Notes: a model not told the origin generated them from the sequence alone. A stretch of DNA of 64,000 nucleotides from Oscillospiraceae bacterium (GCA_015065785.1 SVPR01000002.1:62001-126000), one strand, 5' to 3'. Positions 1 to 10,497 are shown, numbered from the stretch's first letter. A program made the numbers and translations.

Positions 1-933
1 GGTGAATTCAGGTAATTCATCGAGGAACAAAACACCGTTGTGAGCAAGTGATAATTCGCCGGGCTTTGGAATTGTACCGCCACCCGAAAGTCCTGCTGGG
101 GAAACAGAGTGATGTGGTGCTCTGAATGGTCTGTAATTTATTATAGGGTTATCTTTTGAAAGATTACCCGAAAGTGAATAAATTTTTGTTGTTTCTAATG
201 CCTCGTCAACTGTAATATCCGGTAAAATTGTCGGTATTCTTTTGGCGAGCATACTTTTACCCGAACCGGGTGGGCCAATCATCATAGCATTGTGGCCACC
301 AGCGGCGGCAACCTCTAACGCTCTTTTTACTTCATATTGACCTTTGACATCTTTAAAGTCGGGTAAATAAGACGGTACCTCAAAATTTTTGAAGGGCTTG
401 ATTTTAACCGGTTCTATAATGTCAAAGTCGTTTATGTGGTCAACAACCTCTTTTAAAGTCTTAACGCCGTACACTTTAATATCTTCGATTACTGCAGCCT
501 CTTCGCAGTTGTCAAAGGGAACATAAATCTCTTTTATTCCGTGTTCCTTTGCGGCAATTACCATTGGTAGAACGCCTTTTATACTTTTTATCTCGCCTGA
601 CAACGAAAGCTCACCAACAAATGCGGCATTTTTATAATCGCCACGGATTTGTTGAGTTGCAGAAAGCACAGATATGGCAATAGGTAAATCGTAGTAAGAG
701 CCCTCTTTTTTAGTGTCAGCAGGGGCTAAATTGAAGGTGTAGTGATAGCTTTCACTCATTTCAAAGCCCGAATTTTTCATTGCGGCACTAACTCGTTCTT
801 TTGCTTCGTTAACAGCCGTGTCGGGAAGTCCTACAATAGTAATTGAATATTTACCCGATGACATACTGACTTCAACATCTACCATATAAGAGTTAAGACC
901 TAAAAGACCAACGCTTTTAATTTTAGAAAACAT
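1..933 (-). CDS. ComM/YifB-type magnesium-chelatase-like AAA+ ATPase, 5' part
   Basis: About 311 residues are present; the gene runs off the left edge of the window and has no stop here. The N-terminus has the S5-fold/Lon-protease-like domain typical of YifB (opening [16 protein letters not shown]). Around residue 222 is a Walker A motif, GPPGSGKS, followed by the family block [16 protein letters not shown] and the Walker B region [11 protein letters not shown] near the edge. Family members (ComM in Haemophilus) are hexameric helicases that help branch migration in natural transformation; in Firmicutes the role is less clear. The gene starts 8 bp after the stop of the upstream YfhO-type gene, so the two are probably co-transcribed. 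Family assignment is secure, function here is inferred. Confidence 0.9.
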   Translation of the reverse strand, partial: MFSKIKSVGLLGLNSYMVDVEVSMSSGKYSITIVGLPDTAVNEAKERVSAAMKNSGFEMSESYHYTFNLAPADTKKEGSYYDLPIAISVLSATQQIRGDYKNAAFVGELSLSGEIKSIKGVLPMVIAAKEHGIKEIYVPFDNCEEAAVIEDIKVYGVKTLKEVVDHINDFDIIEPVKIKPFKNFEVPSYLPDFKDVKGQYEVKRALEVAAAGGHNAMMIGPPGSGKSMLAKRIPTILPDITVDEALETTKIYSLSGNLSKDNPIINYRPFRAPHHSVSPAGLSGGGTIPKPGELSLAHNGVLFLDELPEFT

Positions 934-941
934 TTTTGCAC

Positions 942-3755
942 CTACTCATTCTGGTTTGTGTCACTTTCAATTTCGATAACATTCTCTTCTGAAACTGTAA
1001 CCTCAACCTCTTCTGTTGTTATTTCTTCATATAATGGCGGGTTGAATTTGAAGAACTTTAATTTTCTGATATAACAGAAAGCTAAAACAGTCAATAACGC
1101 TAAAGCAGAAACAATAGCACCTAAAATAAGACCATCAGGGGTATATTTAAAGGTTACTGTGTGATTACCTTTTGAAACTCTTACGCCTAAAAGTGCATCA
1201 CCAATAGCTATAATGTCATCTTCTCTGACCTTTTCGCCGTCAATGTAAACTGACCAGCCTGTGTCGTAGTTTATAGATGTGTAAATAATTCCGTCGTCAC
1301 TTGCGTTGATTGTACCTTTAATTTCTGTTTCTTTGAAGGAATCAATCTGTAAAGAATCTTGCTTTAATTGGTTATAGCCTTCAACAAAATCATCGTCATT
1401 AACAGTAACAGCGTAAAGATAGGTGTAACCGCTCTGACCTTCTTTAATTGGTGCATAAACAGAAATTGAATCACCTTTTTCGAGATAACCTAAATCTAAA
1501 ATATGTGGCTTTGTGTCAATTGGCTGAGAAATTGCTGTGCCGTTTGAGAGTGAAACAGTAATTCTTTCAACAGTGTTTGAGCCTGTTTTAAAATAAAGAT
1601 ATCCGTTACCGCTTTTTTCTACTGTCAAATCGTAAGTTAAAGATGCATCGGCACTGCTTCCTGTAACTGTGTAAGGGTAACAGCCGGAGTCGCCGTAGCC
1701 CTCATAATTACAGGTTGTGTTGTTTGTAGAAACCTTATCTAAAGTAATATCGTGGAATACTTGATTTTTGCCTGTTGCAGCTTCAAAAAGTGCACTCTGA
1801 ACTTCAAATGGATTTGAATTATCGTGTGACCAATATTCAATTTCTTCATTTGCTCTGAAAGCAATAGGGAGAGTGAAGTTGTTTTTATATGCGACATATT
1901 TGCCTTTGCTGAAAATTCTTTCGTAGTAATTTTCATTCATATCGGCAGTTGAACCCTGGTCATTGTCAACAATGTAATCAAGTGCGAAAAATGCGTTATA
2001 AACAGGTGTCTGTCTGTTGTAGGTGTAGCTGTTTATATAGTTGCTGAACATACCTAAATGATATTGCATATTTGAAACTTTTTCATAAGCCATTGAAGAA
2101 AAGGTAGAAACACCGTTGTAATAGTACCAGCAAGGGTCCATTCTTGCACGAAGAGAGGTTAATTCCATTCTGTACTTGTCAGTGCCCTCTTCCTGGTCGA
2201 GCTTATCTTTAACGATTCTGAAATCGTCATAGTCGCTTACAAAGTTTGTTTTAGGCTGGTCCATACTGTAATTATTAGTGTTTGCAACAATATATTCTGC
2301 ACAGCATGAGCAAAGAATCAAAGCTGCTGCGGCAATTTTGGGGTATTGGTCATTCTTTAAAATGCCTAAAGCAAGGCAGTAAATGCCAATGAATGCAACA
2401 CAAATCCATACGCCAACCTCAGAGAAATTCTTTGAGCCTATTTCTTGCACCATAATTACAAAGAATATGGTTGCCGTACCAACGCCTATTATCTGTCGGC
2501 GGGTGAATTCCTTAATGAATGTGAATGCTCTGAATGCGAGGATTAAAAGCAGGAATGAGTACATATAAGAAAATCTGTATGGTAAATCATTAGGGAAGTG
2601 GAAGCCGTGCCAGATGTAGTTTAAATAGTTTGTGTAACAGCTTGCAAACATAATTCCTAAAATACCACAACTGAATATTTTCTCCTTGCCTGAAATACTG
2701 TTAGCAAAAATGAAAAGCGGAACAAGCATTACAGTTAAAATACCGCAGTAAACATTAGGTAAAACATCGTCGCCACTGCTACGGATTGTCGGGTCTAAAT
2801 ACGCTAAATGATTAGCTAAAAAGTCGAAAATTGAGAAGTAAGTTTTTAATTCGGTCGGGAATGTACCACTTGTTGCAGAGCAGTTCCCGAGTACATAGTA
2901 AACAGGTAAAAGAGAAACTGCAGCGAGTAAGGCTGAAATAATTGAAGAGAATGCAAAAAGACAGCCTGTGTCAAAAAATCTTGAGTTTCTTAAATTGTTA
3001 AAGCCCCAGGAGAATGTGGATTTGATTCCGCTTTCTCTTTGCTTTAATTTGCCGAAATAGGTAGAAGTAAAATCATATTGTGTGAAGTAGTCATAAATGA
3101 AGAATAAAACAGAGAAAAGACAAACCATATAAGCCATATAGTAGTTTGTAAAGAATGTGAGTGTTAATGAAACAATGTAAAGTGAAAGCTTTCTTTCTCT
3201 TATGATTTTATCAATACCGAGCATTACAAGCGGGAAAAGGTAGAAAGAGTCAATCCACATTACATTCCAGTAATAAGCAATGAAGTAACCGCTACAAGCG
3301 TAAAGTACGCCAAACGCTGAAATAACAGGTGACTGCTCAGCAGAATATTTTTTTCTTATAAAATATGAAAATGTGAAGGAAGCTGTAACTGCTTTTAAAA
3401 GAATCATTACTGCAATTGCTTCCGGCATATTTTTGTGACCTGCTAAAAGCATTACAATTGCAAACGGTGAGGAGAGGTAATTGAAAAAGTTACCTAAAAA
3501 TGTTCCGCCACCGCCTGAGGTCCAGGAATAAAGGAAGCTATCGCCATTTACAACTCTCTCATAAAATTCTGCAAAGAGAGGGCCGTATTGATGGTAAAGG
3601 TCCATTCTTAAAATAGTTTTATCGCCAAATGGGATTAAATCATAGCAATAATAAACTATCATCATAATTAAAAATGTGCAGCCTGCCGCTAAAAAGGAAT
3701 AGCGGTTGTTGTAAAAAGGCTGTAATTTTTTATTTTCCTTAAAAAGTGTTTTCAT
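942..3755 (-). CDS. YfhO-family multi-pass membrane protein (probable GT-C-type glycosyltransferase)
   Basis: 937 residues. The first 520 or so residues contain about a dozen hydrophobic segments, then comes a mostly polar extracytoplasmic domain of about 350 residues, a last membrane segment near 880-905, and a short acidic tail. This is the layout of YfhO-family proteins, which in Bacillus and Listeria are linked to sugar decoration of lipoteichoic acid using lipid-linked sugars. An acidic pair in the first loop (DLYHQYGP, about residues 52-59) fits the GT-C catalytic pattern. It has its own promoter (3790-3818) and a GGAG ribosome site before ATG 3755. The substrate cannot be read from the sequence. 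Confidence 0.82.
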   Translation of the reverse strand: MKTLFKENKKLQPFYNNRYSFLAAGCTFLIMMIVYYCYDLIPFGDKTILRMDLYHQYGPLFAEFYERVVNGDSFLYSWTSGGGGTFLGNFFNYLSSPFAIVMLLAGHKNMPEAIAVMILLKAVTASFTFSYFIRKKYSAEQSPVISAFGVLYACSGYFIAYYWNVMWIDSFYLFPLVMLGIDKIIRERKLSLYIVSLTLTFFTNYYMAYMVCLFSVLFFIYDYFTQYDFTSTYFGKLKQRESGIKSTFSWGFNNLRNSRFFDTGCLFAFSSIISALLAAVSLLPVYYVLGNCSATSGTFPTELKTYFSIFDFLANHLAYLDPTIRSSGDDVLPNVYCGILTVMLVPLFIFANSISGKEKIFSCGILGIMFASCYTNYLNYIWHGFHFPNDLPYRFSYMYSFLLLILAFRAFTFIKEFTRRQIIGVGTATIFFVIMVQEIGSKNFSEVGVWICVAFIGIYCLALGILKNDQYPKIAAAALILCSCCAEYIVANTNNYSMDQPKTNFVSDYDDFRIVKDKLDQEEGTDKYRMELTSLRARMDPCWYYYNGVSTFSSMAYEKVSNMQYHLGMFSNYINSYTYNRQTPVYNAFFALDYIVDNDQGSTADMNENYYERIFSKGKYVAYKNNFTLPIAFRANEEIEYWSHDNSNPFEVQSALFEAATGKNQVFHDITLDKVSTNNTTCNYEGYGDSGCYPYTVTGSSADASLTYDLTVEKSGNGYLYFKTGSNTVERITVSLSNGTAISQPIDTKPHILDLGYLEKGDSISVYAPIKEGQSGYTYLYAVTVNDDDFVEGYNQLKQDSLQIDSFKETEIKGTINASDDGIIYTSINYDTGWSVYIDGEKVREDDIIAIGDALLGVRVSKGNHTVTFKYTPDGLILGAIVSALALLTVLAFCYIRKLKFFKFNPPLYEEITTEEVEVTVSEENVIEIESDTNQNE

Positions 3756-3789
3756 CTGTTTTTCTCCTACATAAAAAATTCCAAACTAA

Positions 3790-3818
3790 ATAATACCATA
3801 TATGTAAAATTCTTTCAA
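3790..3818 (-). promoter_or_regulatory. Sigma-A-type promoter of the YfhO gene
   Basis: On the minus strand TTGAAA (3818-3813) and TATTAT (3795-3790) are separated by 17 bp and sit 35 bp ahead of the start codon. The sequence match is good; use is inferred. Confidence 0.6.
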
Positions 3819-3931
3819 TCTTTTTGCAGTTTTTTAATAGTATGTTCAAAAATATTTTGCTTTAAAGAAGTTCTAAATGCGGACAAGTGTAAATAATATT
3901 TTTTAGAGGCAAAAAGAAAGGATTTGATAAA

Positions 3932-4852
3932 ATGCAAGACTTTTTAAATGCAATATCACTTTTACCTAAGGATGTGGAAAGCTTCCTTTCTGTAATAAAC
4001 AGAGATTTTATGAATAAGGTAAATGAAATTCGCTTCAGAGCAAACAAGCCCTTGACCCTTAACACTAAGGATGGTGTTTTTTACTGCACTAAAAATGGCA
4101 GGGTGACGGTAAATTATAACGATGACCTTTATTTTACCGACGAAAGAAAAATGCAGGAAATTGTCTTTTCGCTTTCAAGGCGTTCTATTCATACATATCA
4201 GGATATGTTAGCAAAAGGCTATCTGCCGTTAAAAAACGGGTGCAAGGCAGGCGTGGCAGGGTGTGCCGTAATGAAAAATGGAGAGGTGTATTCTGTCAGC
4301 TCGTTTAATAGTGTGAATATAAGAATTTCCCGTGATTATGTGGGATGCGCAAAAGAACTTTATGAAGCAGTGGGGGAAGATTGCGATTCTTTTCTTTTAG
4401 TGGGGCAACCACTTTCAGGCAAAACTACACTTTTAAGAGATTTGTGCAGGACTTATGCAGGACAGAACAGTTTTGAGCCTAAAAAAATCGTAATTGTTGA
4501 CGAAAGGGATGAAATAGCATCAAAATCCTTTGGCGGTGGTGTCGATGTGGGGGTTCATACCGATGTTTTGTCGCTTTATCCTAAAGAAGTGGGGATTGAC
4601 ATTGCTTTGAGAACCCTCTCGCCCGATATTATAGTTCTTGATGAAATTGGTGCTGATGATGAAATCCCCGAAATGCTTTCAGGAATGAACAGTGGCGTTG
4701 GCTTTATAGCAACTGCACACGGCAGTAGCTTTAAAGAAGTGTTATCAAGACCGAATATTAAAAAGCTTGTTGATTCCAGGGTGTTTAAAAAAGCGGTGGT
4801 TTTAAAAGGCAAAAACGCACCTTGTGAGGTGGCGGAAGTGATAGAGTTATGA
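3932..4852 (+). CDS. spoIIIAA: Stage III sporulation protein AA, engulfment-channel ATPase
   Basis: 306 residues, the usual length. SpoIIIAA is a secretion-type ATPase on the mother-cell side of the SpoIIIA-SpoIIQ channel that keeps the forespore active after engulfment. Walker A is LLVGQPLSGKTTLL (about residues 155-168) and Walker B is IIVLDEIG (about 231-238). The P-loop has GQP where many homologues have GPP; the essential GKT is kept. AAAGGA lies 9 bp before the ATG. It opens the eight-gene spoIIIA operon and overlaps spoIIIAB by four bases (ATGA). In the family the operon is sigma-E controlled, but I could not pick out a convincing sigma-E promoter in the 176 bp upstream. Confidence 0.96.
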   Translation: MQDFLNAISLLPKDVESFLSVINRDFMNKVNEIRFRANKPLTLNTKDGVFYCTKNGRVTVNYNDDLYFTDERKMQEIVFSLSRRSIHTYQDMLAKGYLPLKNGCKAGVAGCAVMKNGEVYSVSSFNSVNIRISRDYVGCAKELYEAVGEDCDSFLLVGQPLSGKTTLLRDLCRTYAGQNSFEPKKIVIVDERDEIASKSFGGGVDVGVHTDVLSLYPKEVGIDIALRTLSPDIIVLDEIGADDEIPEMLSGMNSGVGFIATAHGSSFKEVLSRPNIKKLVDSRVFKKAVVLKGKNAPCEVAEVIEL

Positions 4853-5292
4853 ATATAATCAGCTCTTTGTGTCTTGCTATTTGTTTTATTCTTTTAGGTG
4901 TAAACAGAATTTTAAATATTAAAAGAAATACGCTTTCACTTTATGAAGCTGTAAGATTTATAAATATGGTTAAAAATAATATTCGCTTTTCTTCTATGGA
5001 TTATGAAAATTTAATTAAAAGTGGCAAAATGGAAAAATTTTCTTTTATAGATTTCAGTAACGGTATTTCGCTTTCAGATTATGCAAGTGAAAAGGCGAGG
5101 TCAGAATTTCTGAGCTTTGTAAACAAAATCGGGACAACCGACGAAGCAGGGCAATTATCAATTTGTGATGAATACATAGAGCGATTTAAAGTGTTTTATA
5201 ACGAAAGTGCGAGCAACGAAAAAGGGAAAGTCAATATTGTCGGTGCATTGAGTGTTCTTTCTGTGGTGTGTGTTCTGATACTCGGAGGTTAG
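4849..5292 (+). CDS. spoIIIAB: Stage III sporulation protein AB
   Basis: 147 residues, a little shorter than the roughly 170 seen in Bacillus. Hydrophobic segments lie at the N-terminus (about 5-22) and the C-terminus (about 127-147), with a soluble helical middle, as expected for SpoIIIAB, which resembles type II secretion GspF-like parts of the channel. The ATG overlaps the spoIIIAA stop codon. Identity rests on position two in a complete operon plus the membrane layout. Confidence 0.92.
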   Translation: MNIISSLCLAICFILLGVNRILNIKRNTLSLYEAVRFINMVKNNIRFSSMDYENLIKSGKMEKFSFIDFSNGISLSDYASEKARSEFLSFVNKIGTTDEAGQLSICDEYIERFKVFYNESASNEKGKVNIVGALSVLSVVCVLILGG

Positions 5293-5293
5293 G

Positions 5294-5497
5294 TTGTTTA
5301 AGATGGATATTTCGTTTATTTATAAAATAGCCGCAATTGGTTTAATAACTGCGGTAATAAATCAGATTTTACAAAAAAACGGCAAGGAAGAATACACACT
5401 GATAACTACAATTGCAGGAATAATTATTGTTGTTTTAATGTTGTTGCCGTTTATTTCAGAGCTTAATGATGAGCTTTCATCATTTTTCGGGTTGTGA
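5294..5497 (+). CDS. spoIIIAC: Stage III sporulation protein AC
   Basis: 67 residues, two hydrophobic segments, the family's normal size. The start chosen is TTG 5294, because GGAGG (5284-5288) is 5 bp upstream; the in-frame ATG at 5303 would be 14 bp from it. SpoIIIAC and SpoIIIAD are related small membrane proteins of the feeding-tube complex. The stop overlaps the GTG start of spoIIIAD. Confidence 0.93.
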   Translation: MFKMDISFIYKIAAIGLITAVINQILQKNGKEEYTLITTIAGIIIVVLMLLPFISELNDELSSFFGL

Positions 5498-5883
5498 CAG
5501 TAACTAAATTAGCCGTTTTTGCACTGATTAGTTTAATTTTTTTAATGCTTATTAAAAAGCATTCTTCTCATCTTTCAGCCGTAGCAGAATTAGCGGTGAT
5601 TGTAATTCTCTTAATAGGCATTTTGCCTGATTTTAAAGCTTTGCTTTCGGCTCTCAGAGATATAAACAGTGTAACGGCGGTTTCTTCAGATGTATTAAAA
5701 ACTATGCTTAAAGCCTTTGCGATTTTAACAGTCGGCGGTGTAGCCTCTGACATTTGTCGTGATAATGGTGAGAATGCACTTGCAGGCGTTCTTGAAACTA
5801 TTGTGAAAATACTTGCAATTTCGTGCGCGATTCCAACATTTACGGCAGTTTTAATGACGGCTTTAACGCTATTGGAGCAATAG
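5494..5883 (+). CDS. spoIIIAD: Stage III sporulation protein AD
   Basis: 129 residues, about four hydrophobic segments. GTG start 5494 overlaps the spoIIIAC stop (GTGA), a sign of translational coupling. The C-terminal half contains the conserved run ASDICRDNGENALA typical of SpoIIIAD. It is the fourth gene of the channel operon. Confidence 0.94.
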   Translation: MTVTKLAVFALISLIFLMLIKKHSSHLSAVAELAVIVILLIGILPDFKALLSALRDINSVTAVSSDVLKTMLKAFAILTVGGVASDICRDNGENALAGVLETIVKILAISCAIPTFTAVLMTALTLLEQ

Positions 5884-5884
5884 G

Positions 5885-6997
5885 ATGAAAAAGTTTTTCG
5901 TAATCTTTCTTGCAATGATTTTTTTAATGCTTTTTTCTGTAACTGCGTTTGCAGGGGACGGCGATATTGATAAATATAACGATGAATTTTCTTATGATGA
6001 AATGATTTCTGCGATAGATTCTTCTGTTATAGAAGTGCTCAACGATATGGGGATTACAGAACTGAGCTATGAAAGTATTTTTTCAGTAACACCAAAAAAG
6101 GTGTTCGATTCGTTTTTTGAAATATTTTTTAGTAGCTTTAAAGAGCCGTTAAAATATTTTATTTCTGCAACAGGCGTAATGGCAATAATGGCTCTTTTAA
6201 CAAATATGTCGCGTTCTCCCGAAACTGTAACGCTCATTGGCAGCTCGTGTGTGGCGTGTTTTCTGGCAGTGCCGATAGTTTCTTTAATTACCCGTTCATT
6301 TTCAGTTTTAGAAACGCTCTCTGCTTTTACTTTAGCTTTTTCAGGTGTATTTTGTGCAGTTGTTTCAGCTTCGGGTGGTGTGGTGCAGGGAACATCCTTT
6401 TTAGGACTCAATATAGCACTTAACTCTGTTTTAAGTGTTATTCTTTCAGGTGTCGGTAAACCACTTTCAAATTGTATGTGCTCACTTGCTTTTCTTTCGT
6501 GCTTTAATATTAAGACTTTCAGCGAAAGAATAAGTGATTTATTTAAAAAGCTTTACATTTTTATTTTAGGGCTTTTAACAACTGTCTTTTCCGGTCTTTC
6601 TGCAATTAAAACTATTTTAGGTGGCAGTGCCGACACAGTAGCAGTAAAGGGTGTTAAATTTTTAGTCGGGCGTTCTTTGCCGATAGTCGGCGGTGTAGTG
6701 AGCGAAAGCTATCAGAGCATATTGGCAAGTCTTTCTCTTATTAAAAGCACAGTGGGTGTGTTTGGAATAATAACTGTTGTTATAACAGTAATGCCTGTTG
6801 TTATGGAGCTTTTTATCTGGTGCCTTTCTTTGAATTTTATGAATACTATTTCTGAAATTTTTGGTTGCTTTAAAATTCAGAATCTTATTCTGGTTTTTAA
6901 GGATGTAATAATTCTTTTGATTGCTACTGTGTGCTTTTCTGCACTTCTTTTTATAATTTCTTGTGGATTTATGCTTGTGTTTAAGGGGAGTGTGTAA
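5885..6997 (+). CDS. spoIIIAE: Stage III sporulation protein AE
   Basis: 370 residues. An N-terminal signal-like segment (about 1-22) is followed by a charged region and then about seven membrane segments with the small-residue-rich blocks of SpoIIIAE (GGVVQGTSFLGLN, KGVKFLVGRSLPIVGG). SpoIIIAE is the largest polytopic part of the SpoIIIA complex and in Bacillus is a target of SpoIIIJ insertion. It starts 1 bp after the spoIIIAD stop codon. Confidence 0.95.
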   Translation: MKKFFVIFLAMIFLMLFSVTAFAGDGDIDKYNDEFSYDEMISAIDSSVIEVLNDMGITELSYESIFSVTPKKVFDSFFEIFFSSFKEPLKYFISATGVMAIMALLTNMSRSPETVTLIGSSCVACFLAVPIVSLITRSFSVLETLSAFTLAFSGVFCAVVSASGGVVQGTSFLGLNIALNSVLSVILSGVGKPLSNCMCSLAFLSCFNIKTFSERISDLFKKLYIFILGLLTTVFSGLSAIKTILGGSADTVAVKGVKFLVGRSLPIVGGVVSESYQSILASLSLIKSTVGVFGIITVVITVMPVVMELFIWCLSLNFMNTISEIFGCFKIQNLILVFKDVIILLIATVCFSALLFIISCGFMLVFKGSV

Positions 6998-7462
6998 ATG
7001 GAGAGTATTAAAACAGTTTTAGTGAATTATGCAGTCTGTGCTCTTTTAGGCAGTATTTTTGAATTCATTTCACCTAAAAGAAGCAAAGAAACATTCAGAA
7101 TAATTTCTTCAATAATTTTGATTTCTGTTATTGTAATTCCTCTTGCTACCTTTGACTTTACGGGTGCAACAGAAGAAATTGATTTTGAATATCAGGCAGA
7201 AGAAAGTGAAAAAAACGCACTTTTGAGCACTGCAAATTTAATGGAACGGGAAATTTACAAGCAAATAGAAAATATACTCATAAATGAGGGGTTAAATGAA
7301 TATGAAATATATATAAGCACAGAAATAGACGAAAGCAGTAAAGAGGTAATTCTTAAAGAGGTTAAAATTTTAGTTGATAGTAAATTTGAGGATAAAATCC
7401 CTGTTCTTAAAGAAAAATTAAAAAGTGATTTCCGGGAGATATTGGAAATTGGAGTAAAATGA
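6998..7462 (+). CDS. spoIIIAF: Stage III sporulation protein AF
   Basis: 154 residues. Two membrane segments in the first 55 residues are followed by a soluble alpha/beta domain with a ring-building-motif-like pattern. The motif EFISPKRSKETFRIISSII between the membrane segments is typical of SpoIIIAF. It starts directly after the spoIIIAE stop. SpoIIIAF is thought to form a ring in the channel between mother cell and forespore. Confidence 0.93.
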   Translation: MESIKTVLVNYAVCALLGSIFEFISPKRSKETFRIISSIILISVIVIPLATFDFTGATEEIDFEYQAEESEKNALLSTANLMEREIYKQIENILINEGLNEYEIYISTEIDESSKEVILKEVKILVDSKFEDKIPVLKEKLKSDFREILEIGVK

Positions 7463-7463
7463 A

Positions 7464-8012
7464 ATGATTGAATTTAAAGAGCTTTTTAAGAGGTTAAGTG
7501 GCAATAAAAAGAATTTGGTTTTGATTATATGTGCCGTGTCAGCGGTTATTCTTTTAGTTGCTTCTGAATTTATAACGAGTGACGAAAAAGAAAGTATTTC
7601 AGATGTTAAAACAGGTATTTCATCAGCTGAATATATAGCTTCGCAAGAAGATAAATTAAAAGAGCTTTTAGAAAAAATTGACGGAGCAGGGGAAGTGGAG
7701 GTTATGATTACCCTTGAGAGCTGTTACGAAAATGTTTATTTAAAAGACAGTAATTTAAAAACTGAAAGCAACAAGGATGATTTTAAAGAAGAACAGGAAG
7801 AAACCTACATAATGGCAAAAACCGGCTCTAACACACAAGAGGGCGTTATTATTAAAGTTTATGAGCCTGTTGTAAAAGGCGTTGCGGTAGTAGCAACAGG
7901 TGGCGAAAATGAAAAAGTGAAAATGGCTATTTTAGAAACTGTATCTGCAGTTTTTAACATAAACAGCACAAATATTTCAGTAGAAAAAATGAAACCTGAA
8001 AGGACGGAATAA
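7464..8012 (+). CDS. spoIIIAG: Stage III sporulation protein AG, channel ring protein
   Basis: 182 residues. One N-terminal membrane segment (about 19-36) anchors a soluble domain with the family's KLKELLEKIDGAGEVEVMI block (about 68-86). In Bacillus SpoIIIAG forms a large 30-fold ring in the intermembrane space. The gene starts 1 bp after spoIIIAF. Confidence 0.94.
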   Translation: MIEFKELFKRLSGNKKNLVLIICAVSAVILLVASEFITSDEKESISDVKTGISSAEYIASQEDKLKELLEKIDGAGEVEVMITLESCYENVYLKDSNLKTESNKDDFKEEQEETYIMAKTGSNTQEGVIIKVYEPVVKGVAVVATGGENEKVKMAILETVSAVFNINSTNISVEKMKPERTE

Positions 8013-8014
8013 TA

Positions 8015-8590
8015 ATGAATATGCTTATTAAAAGAAGACAGCTTGTAATGGCAACACTTGTGGTGGCTTTAGGCTCTGCTGTATTTGTTAATTGGTATTT
8101 TACAAATTCAGACGGGAATGTAACGGGTAGTACAGAAACCACCAACGAATATGTTCAAAGCCTTGGCGAAGCAAAATATGTTAATTCAGAGAACGCCAAG
8201 ACAGATGGTACAACAAATGAAGCAAAGGCTACCGCTTCTAAAAATACCGATTACTTTGCAACTGTAAAATTAAAAAGAACCAAGGCTCACGACGAAGCTC
8301 TTGAAAATATGAGGGCACTTTTAAAAGATGCACCCGAAAGCAGTGAAAGTGCCAAAGAGATTTCAGAATCAATTGACGCTTTAAGCAAAACTATTAAGCT
8401 TGAAGCAGATATTGAAGCACTTATTTCTGCAAAATTAAAATGTGAATGTGTTGTAATGATAAATGATGATAATGCAGAGGTTGTTGTGACAAAGGGTAGC
8501 CTTAATGAGTCAACAATTCTGCAGATTACTGATGCGGTGCTTAATAATACAGAAGTTAAGGCGGAGGACATTAAAATCAGCGAAAGCTGA
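8015..8590 (+). CDS. spoIIIAH: Stage III sporulation protein AH, YscJ/FliF-like ring protein
   Basis: 191 residues. It has one membrane segment near residues 11-30, a low-complexity linker and a C-terminal YscJ/FliF-like ring domain (about 90-188). SpoIIIAH binds SpoIIQ across the septum. It closes the operon; no other gene follows on this strand, and the composite repeat at 8599-8730 with its T-run hairpin lies straight after the stop. Confidence 0.94.
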   Translation: MNMLIKRRQLVMATLVVALGSAVFVNWYFTNSDGNVTGSTETTNEYVQSLGEAKYVNSENAKTDGTTNEAKATASKNTDYFATVKLKRTKAHDEALENMRALLKDAPESSESAKEISESIDALSKTIKLEADIEALISAKLKCECVVMINDDNAEVVVTKGSLNESTILQITDAVLNNTEVKAEDIKISES

Positions 8591-8598
8591 TTTTAAAG

Positions 8599-8730
8599 AA
8601 TGCAGAATGCAGAATGCAGAATGCAGAATTAAATTCTGCGTTAGCAATTATAATTGTATAACAAAAAGATAAGTTCTATCATTTAAAGTTTTTAAAACTA
8701 AAAATGATAGAACTTTTTTTGTTTCCTGCG
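8599..8730. repeat. Composite palindromic repeat, copy A
   Basis: 7-bp repeats (AATGCAG, four units, 8599-8630) lead into AATTAAATTCTGCG, the motif AATTATAATTG, then a perfect 14-bp hairpin with arms 8671-8684 (AAGTTCTATCATTT) and 8702-8715, and a second small stem AGTTT/AAACT in its loop. T8 follows the 3' arm, so it could also end spoIIIA transcription. It lies between two convergent genes. The right-hand 7-bp array of other copies is nearly absent. Confidence 0.85.
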
Positions 8731-8736
8731 GACTGA

Positions 8737-10497
8737 CTATTTAAACTCAATCGAATTCATAATTTTATAAATTAATTCCATATCTGGTTCGGTGTTCTCG
8801 AAGTTGATCGAAAATCCATAGGCAGTATCAGATTTTTGTGGGACACCAAAATGGAAAGTATAAGAAACAAATCCTTCTTCTTTATGTGCTTGGTAGAATA
8901 GACCTTCAAAGCCATTATTACAGTAGATTTCTTTGAAATCCGAGTAATTGCCTATTGAATAAATAGAGAACATCGAATAAAAGAGGGTTATTCCTGCAAA
9001 CAATTCTCTCGTTAAGGCAAAATCTTTGTTTTCGTTGAGTATTTTGTAAAATCTCTCGTAGTCAATATGTGAAGTTGGAGCAAAACCAAATTGTTCAATC
9101 AGAGCGTTTTCTGTTTTCTTGATTTTTTCTATGTCTTCTTCACTTTCAGCATTTTTCATAGCCATTTTTGTTAAGTTGTATAAATCTGAATTCGTTGGGT
9201 CGTATATATCGTAATTTGGAAGCATTATTAAAATAGTTGAGTTTTCTGTTTTCAGGATGCAACTGTATTCGTATTCGTTTTTTTGTTCGATATATTCTTC
9301 AGGAACTTTTATAGTGAAAGCTTCAAAGTCTAATGTTTTAACCTTTTCATTTTCAAAAACCACATCATAATTATTAAAATCTGTCGGTATAGGATTATTT
9401 GTTTCTACGATAGTGTTTTTTACTATTGAATTAAAATACTCTATAAGTACTCTTGACGCATATTTATTAGTAAAAAAGAGGGTTGTAGATAACATTGCTA
9501 TTGCCAGAACAGTTGCAACTGTTGATATGATAATTCTCTTTTTAGAAATTTTCTTTCCAGCAGGAAGTGGTAAAAAATACTTTTTAGGGTGAGATGCGTC
9601 ATAATAAAAACTAAATATACCAGTTAACATAACCATTCCTGCCATGATCGCACAGTTTGCAAAAAGTACAGGGAAAGCTATTTCATTAAATGTTTCATCG
9701 TTTTCGGGTAAAATGTTGAGTGATAAAAAAAGCGAAAATGCATTGAAAAACCAAGGTGTGTTTATTATGATTTCATTTAAACGGCGTTTTTGGAATGAAA
9801 GCTTATTTTTAAGTAGTGTTTTTAAGACAATTATCAAAGCAATAATTGAACATAAATTTAAAATACAAGAAAATATATGTAAATAGCCAAAGCACACAGA
9901 AACAACACTGTTAAGTAATGTTGCTATAGTAATAGGTATAAATGCAGTATAAAGTACCGATTTATCATACAAATATGGTTTTCTCGCAACAAAGTTGCTT
10001 ATTAAAAATTGCATAAGTACAATAAATATCGGGGCGAATGCACCAAGAAATAAAGTGATTTGCTTGCTGAATTCAGTGGTATATAAAATCGATATCGCTA
10101 AATCCGAAAAATTGATAAACAGACATAGAATAGTCAGAATAACAAGAAAAATCTGAATAGGTATAACAATCAGCTTGAAGTATGGCAAACGAGTTTTAAA
10201 GAATTTTTGATAAAGTTTAAAATTTTCTTCTTCGATTTCAGTAAGTGTGGGCTCGTGGCTTTCGCCATTTTCGTCAATCTTTGAAAGATGAATAGGTGAA
10301 ATAATGCCTTCTTTTAAAAGTGCTTCAGTTACACCGCAAAACGAAGCGAGTAATTTAACATTACGCTTTTTTGGCTCAGCTTCACCGCTTAACCATTTAT
10401 TAACTTTCTTTTTTGAAGTGGCTGTAAAATAAGCAAGTTCTTCAACAGAAACATTTTTTGTATCAATGATGGATTTTATGATTTCACTATAATTCAT
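8737..10497 (-). CDS. XRE-type HTH domain fused to a multi-pass membrane protein
   Basis: 586 residues from ATG 10497 (AAAGGGG lies 6 bp upstream; the longer GTG reading at 10506 overlaps that site). Residues 1-65 are a Cro/C1-type helix-turn-helix (SVEELAYFTATSKKKVNKWL). Then come about eight hydrophobic segments between roughly 105 and 355, and a 230-residue C-terminal part likely outside the membrane (lipid- or ligand-facing), rich in acidic and aromatic residues. This would be a membrane-tethered one-component regulator, but I recognise no named family beyond the HTH. It stands alone with its own promoter, between two copies of the composite repeat. The target is unknown. Confidence 0.8.
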   Translation of the reverse strand: MNYSEIIKSIIDTKNVSVEELAYFTATSKKKVNKWLSGEAEPKKRNVKLLASFCGVTEALLKEGIISPIHLSKIDENGESHEPTLTEIEEENFKLYQKFFKTRLPYFKLIVIPIQIFLVILTILCLFINFSDLAISILYTTEFSKQITLFLGAFAPIFIVLMQFLISNFVARKPYLYDKSVLYTAFIPITIATLLNSVVSVCFGYLHIFSCILNLCSIIALIIVLKTLLKNKLSFQKRRLNEIIINTPWFFNAFSLFLSLNILPENDETFNEIAFPVLFANCAIMAGMVMLTGIFSFYYDASHPKKYFLPLPAGKKISKKRIIISTVATVLAIAMLSTTLFFTNKYASRVLIEYFNSIVKNTIVETNNPIPTDFNNYDVVFENEKVKTLDFEAFTIKVPEEYIEQKNEYEYSCILKTENSTILIMLPNYDIYDPTNSDLYNLTKMAMKNAESEEDIEKIKKTENALIEQFGFAPTSHIDYERFYKILNENKDFALTRELFAGITLFYSMFSIYSIGNYSDFKEIYCNNGFEGLFYQAHKEEGFVSYTFHFGVPQKSDTAYGFSINFENTEPDMELIYKIMNSIEFK

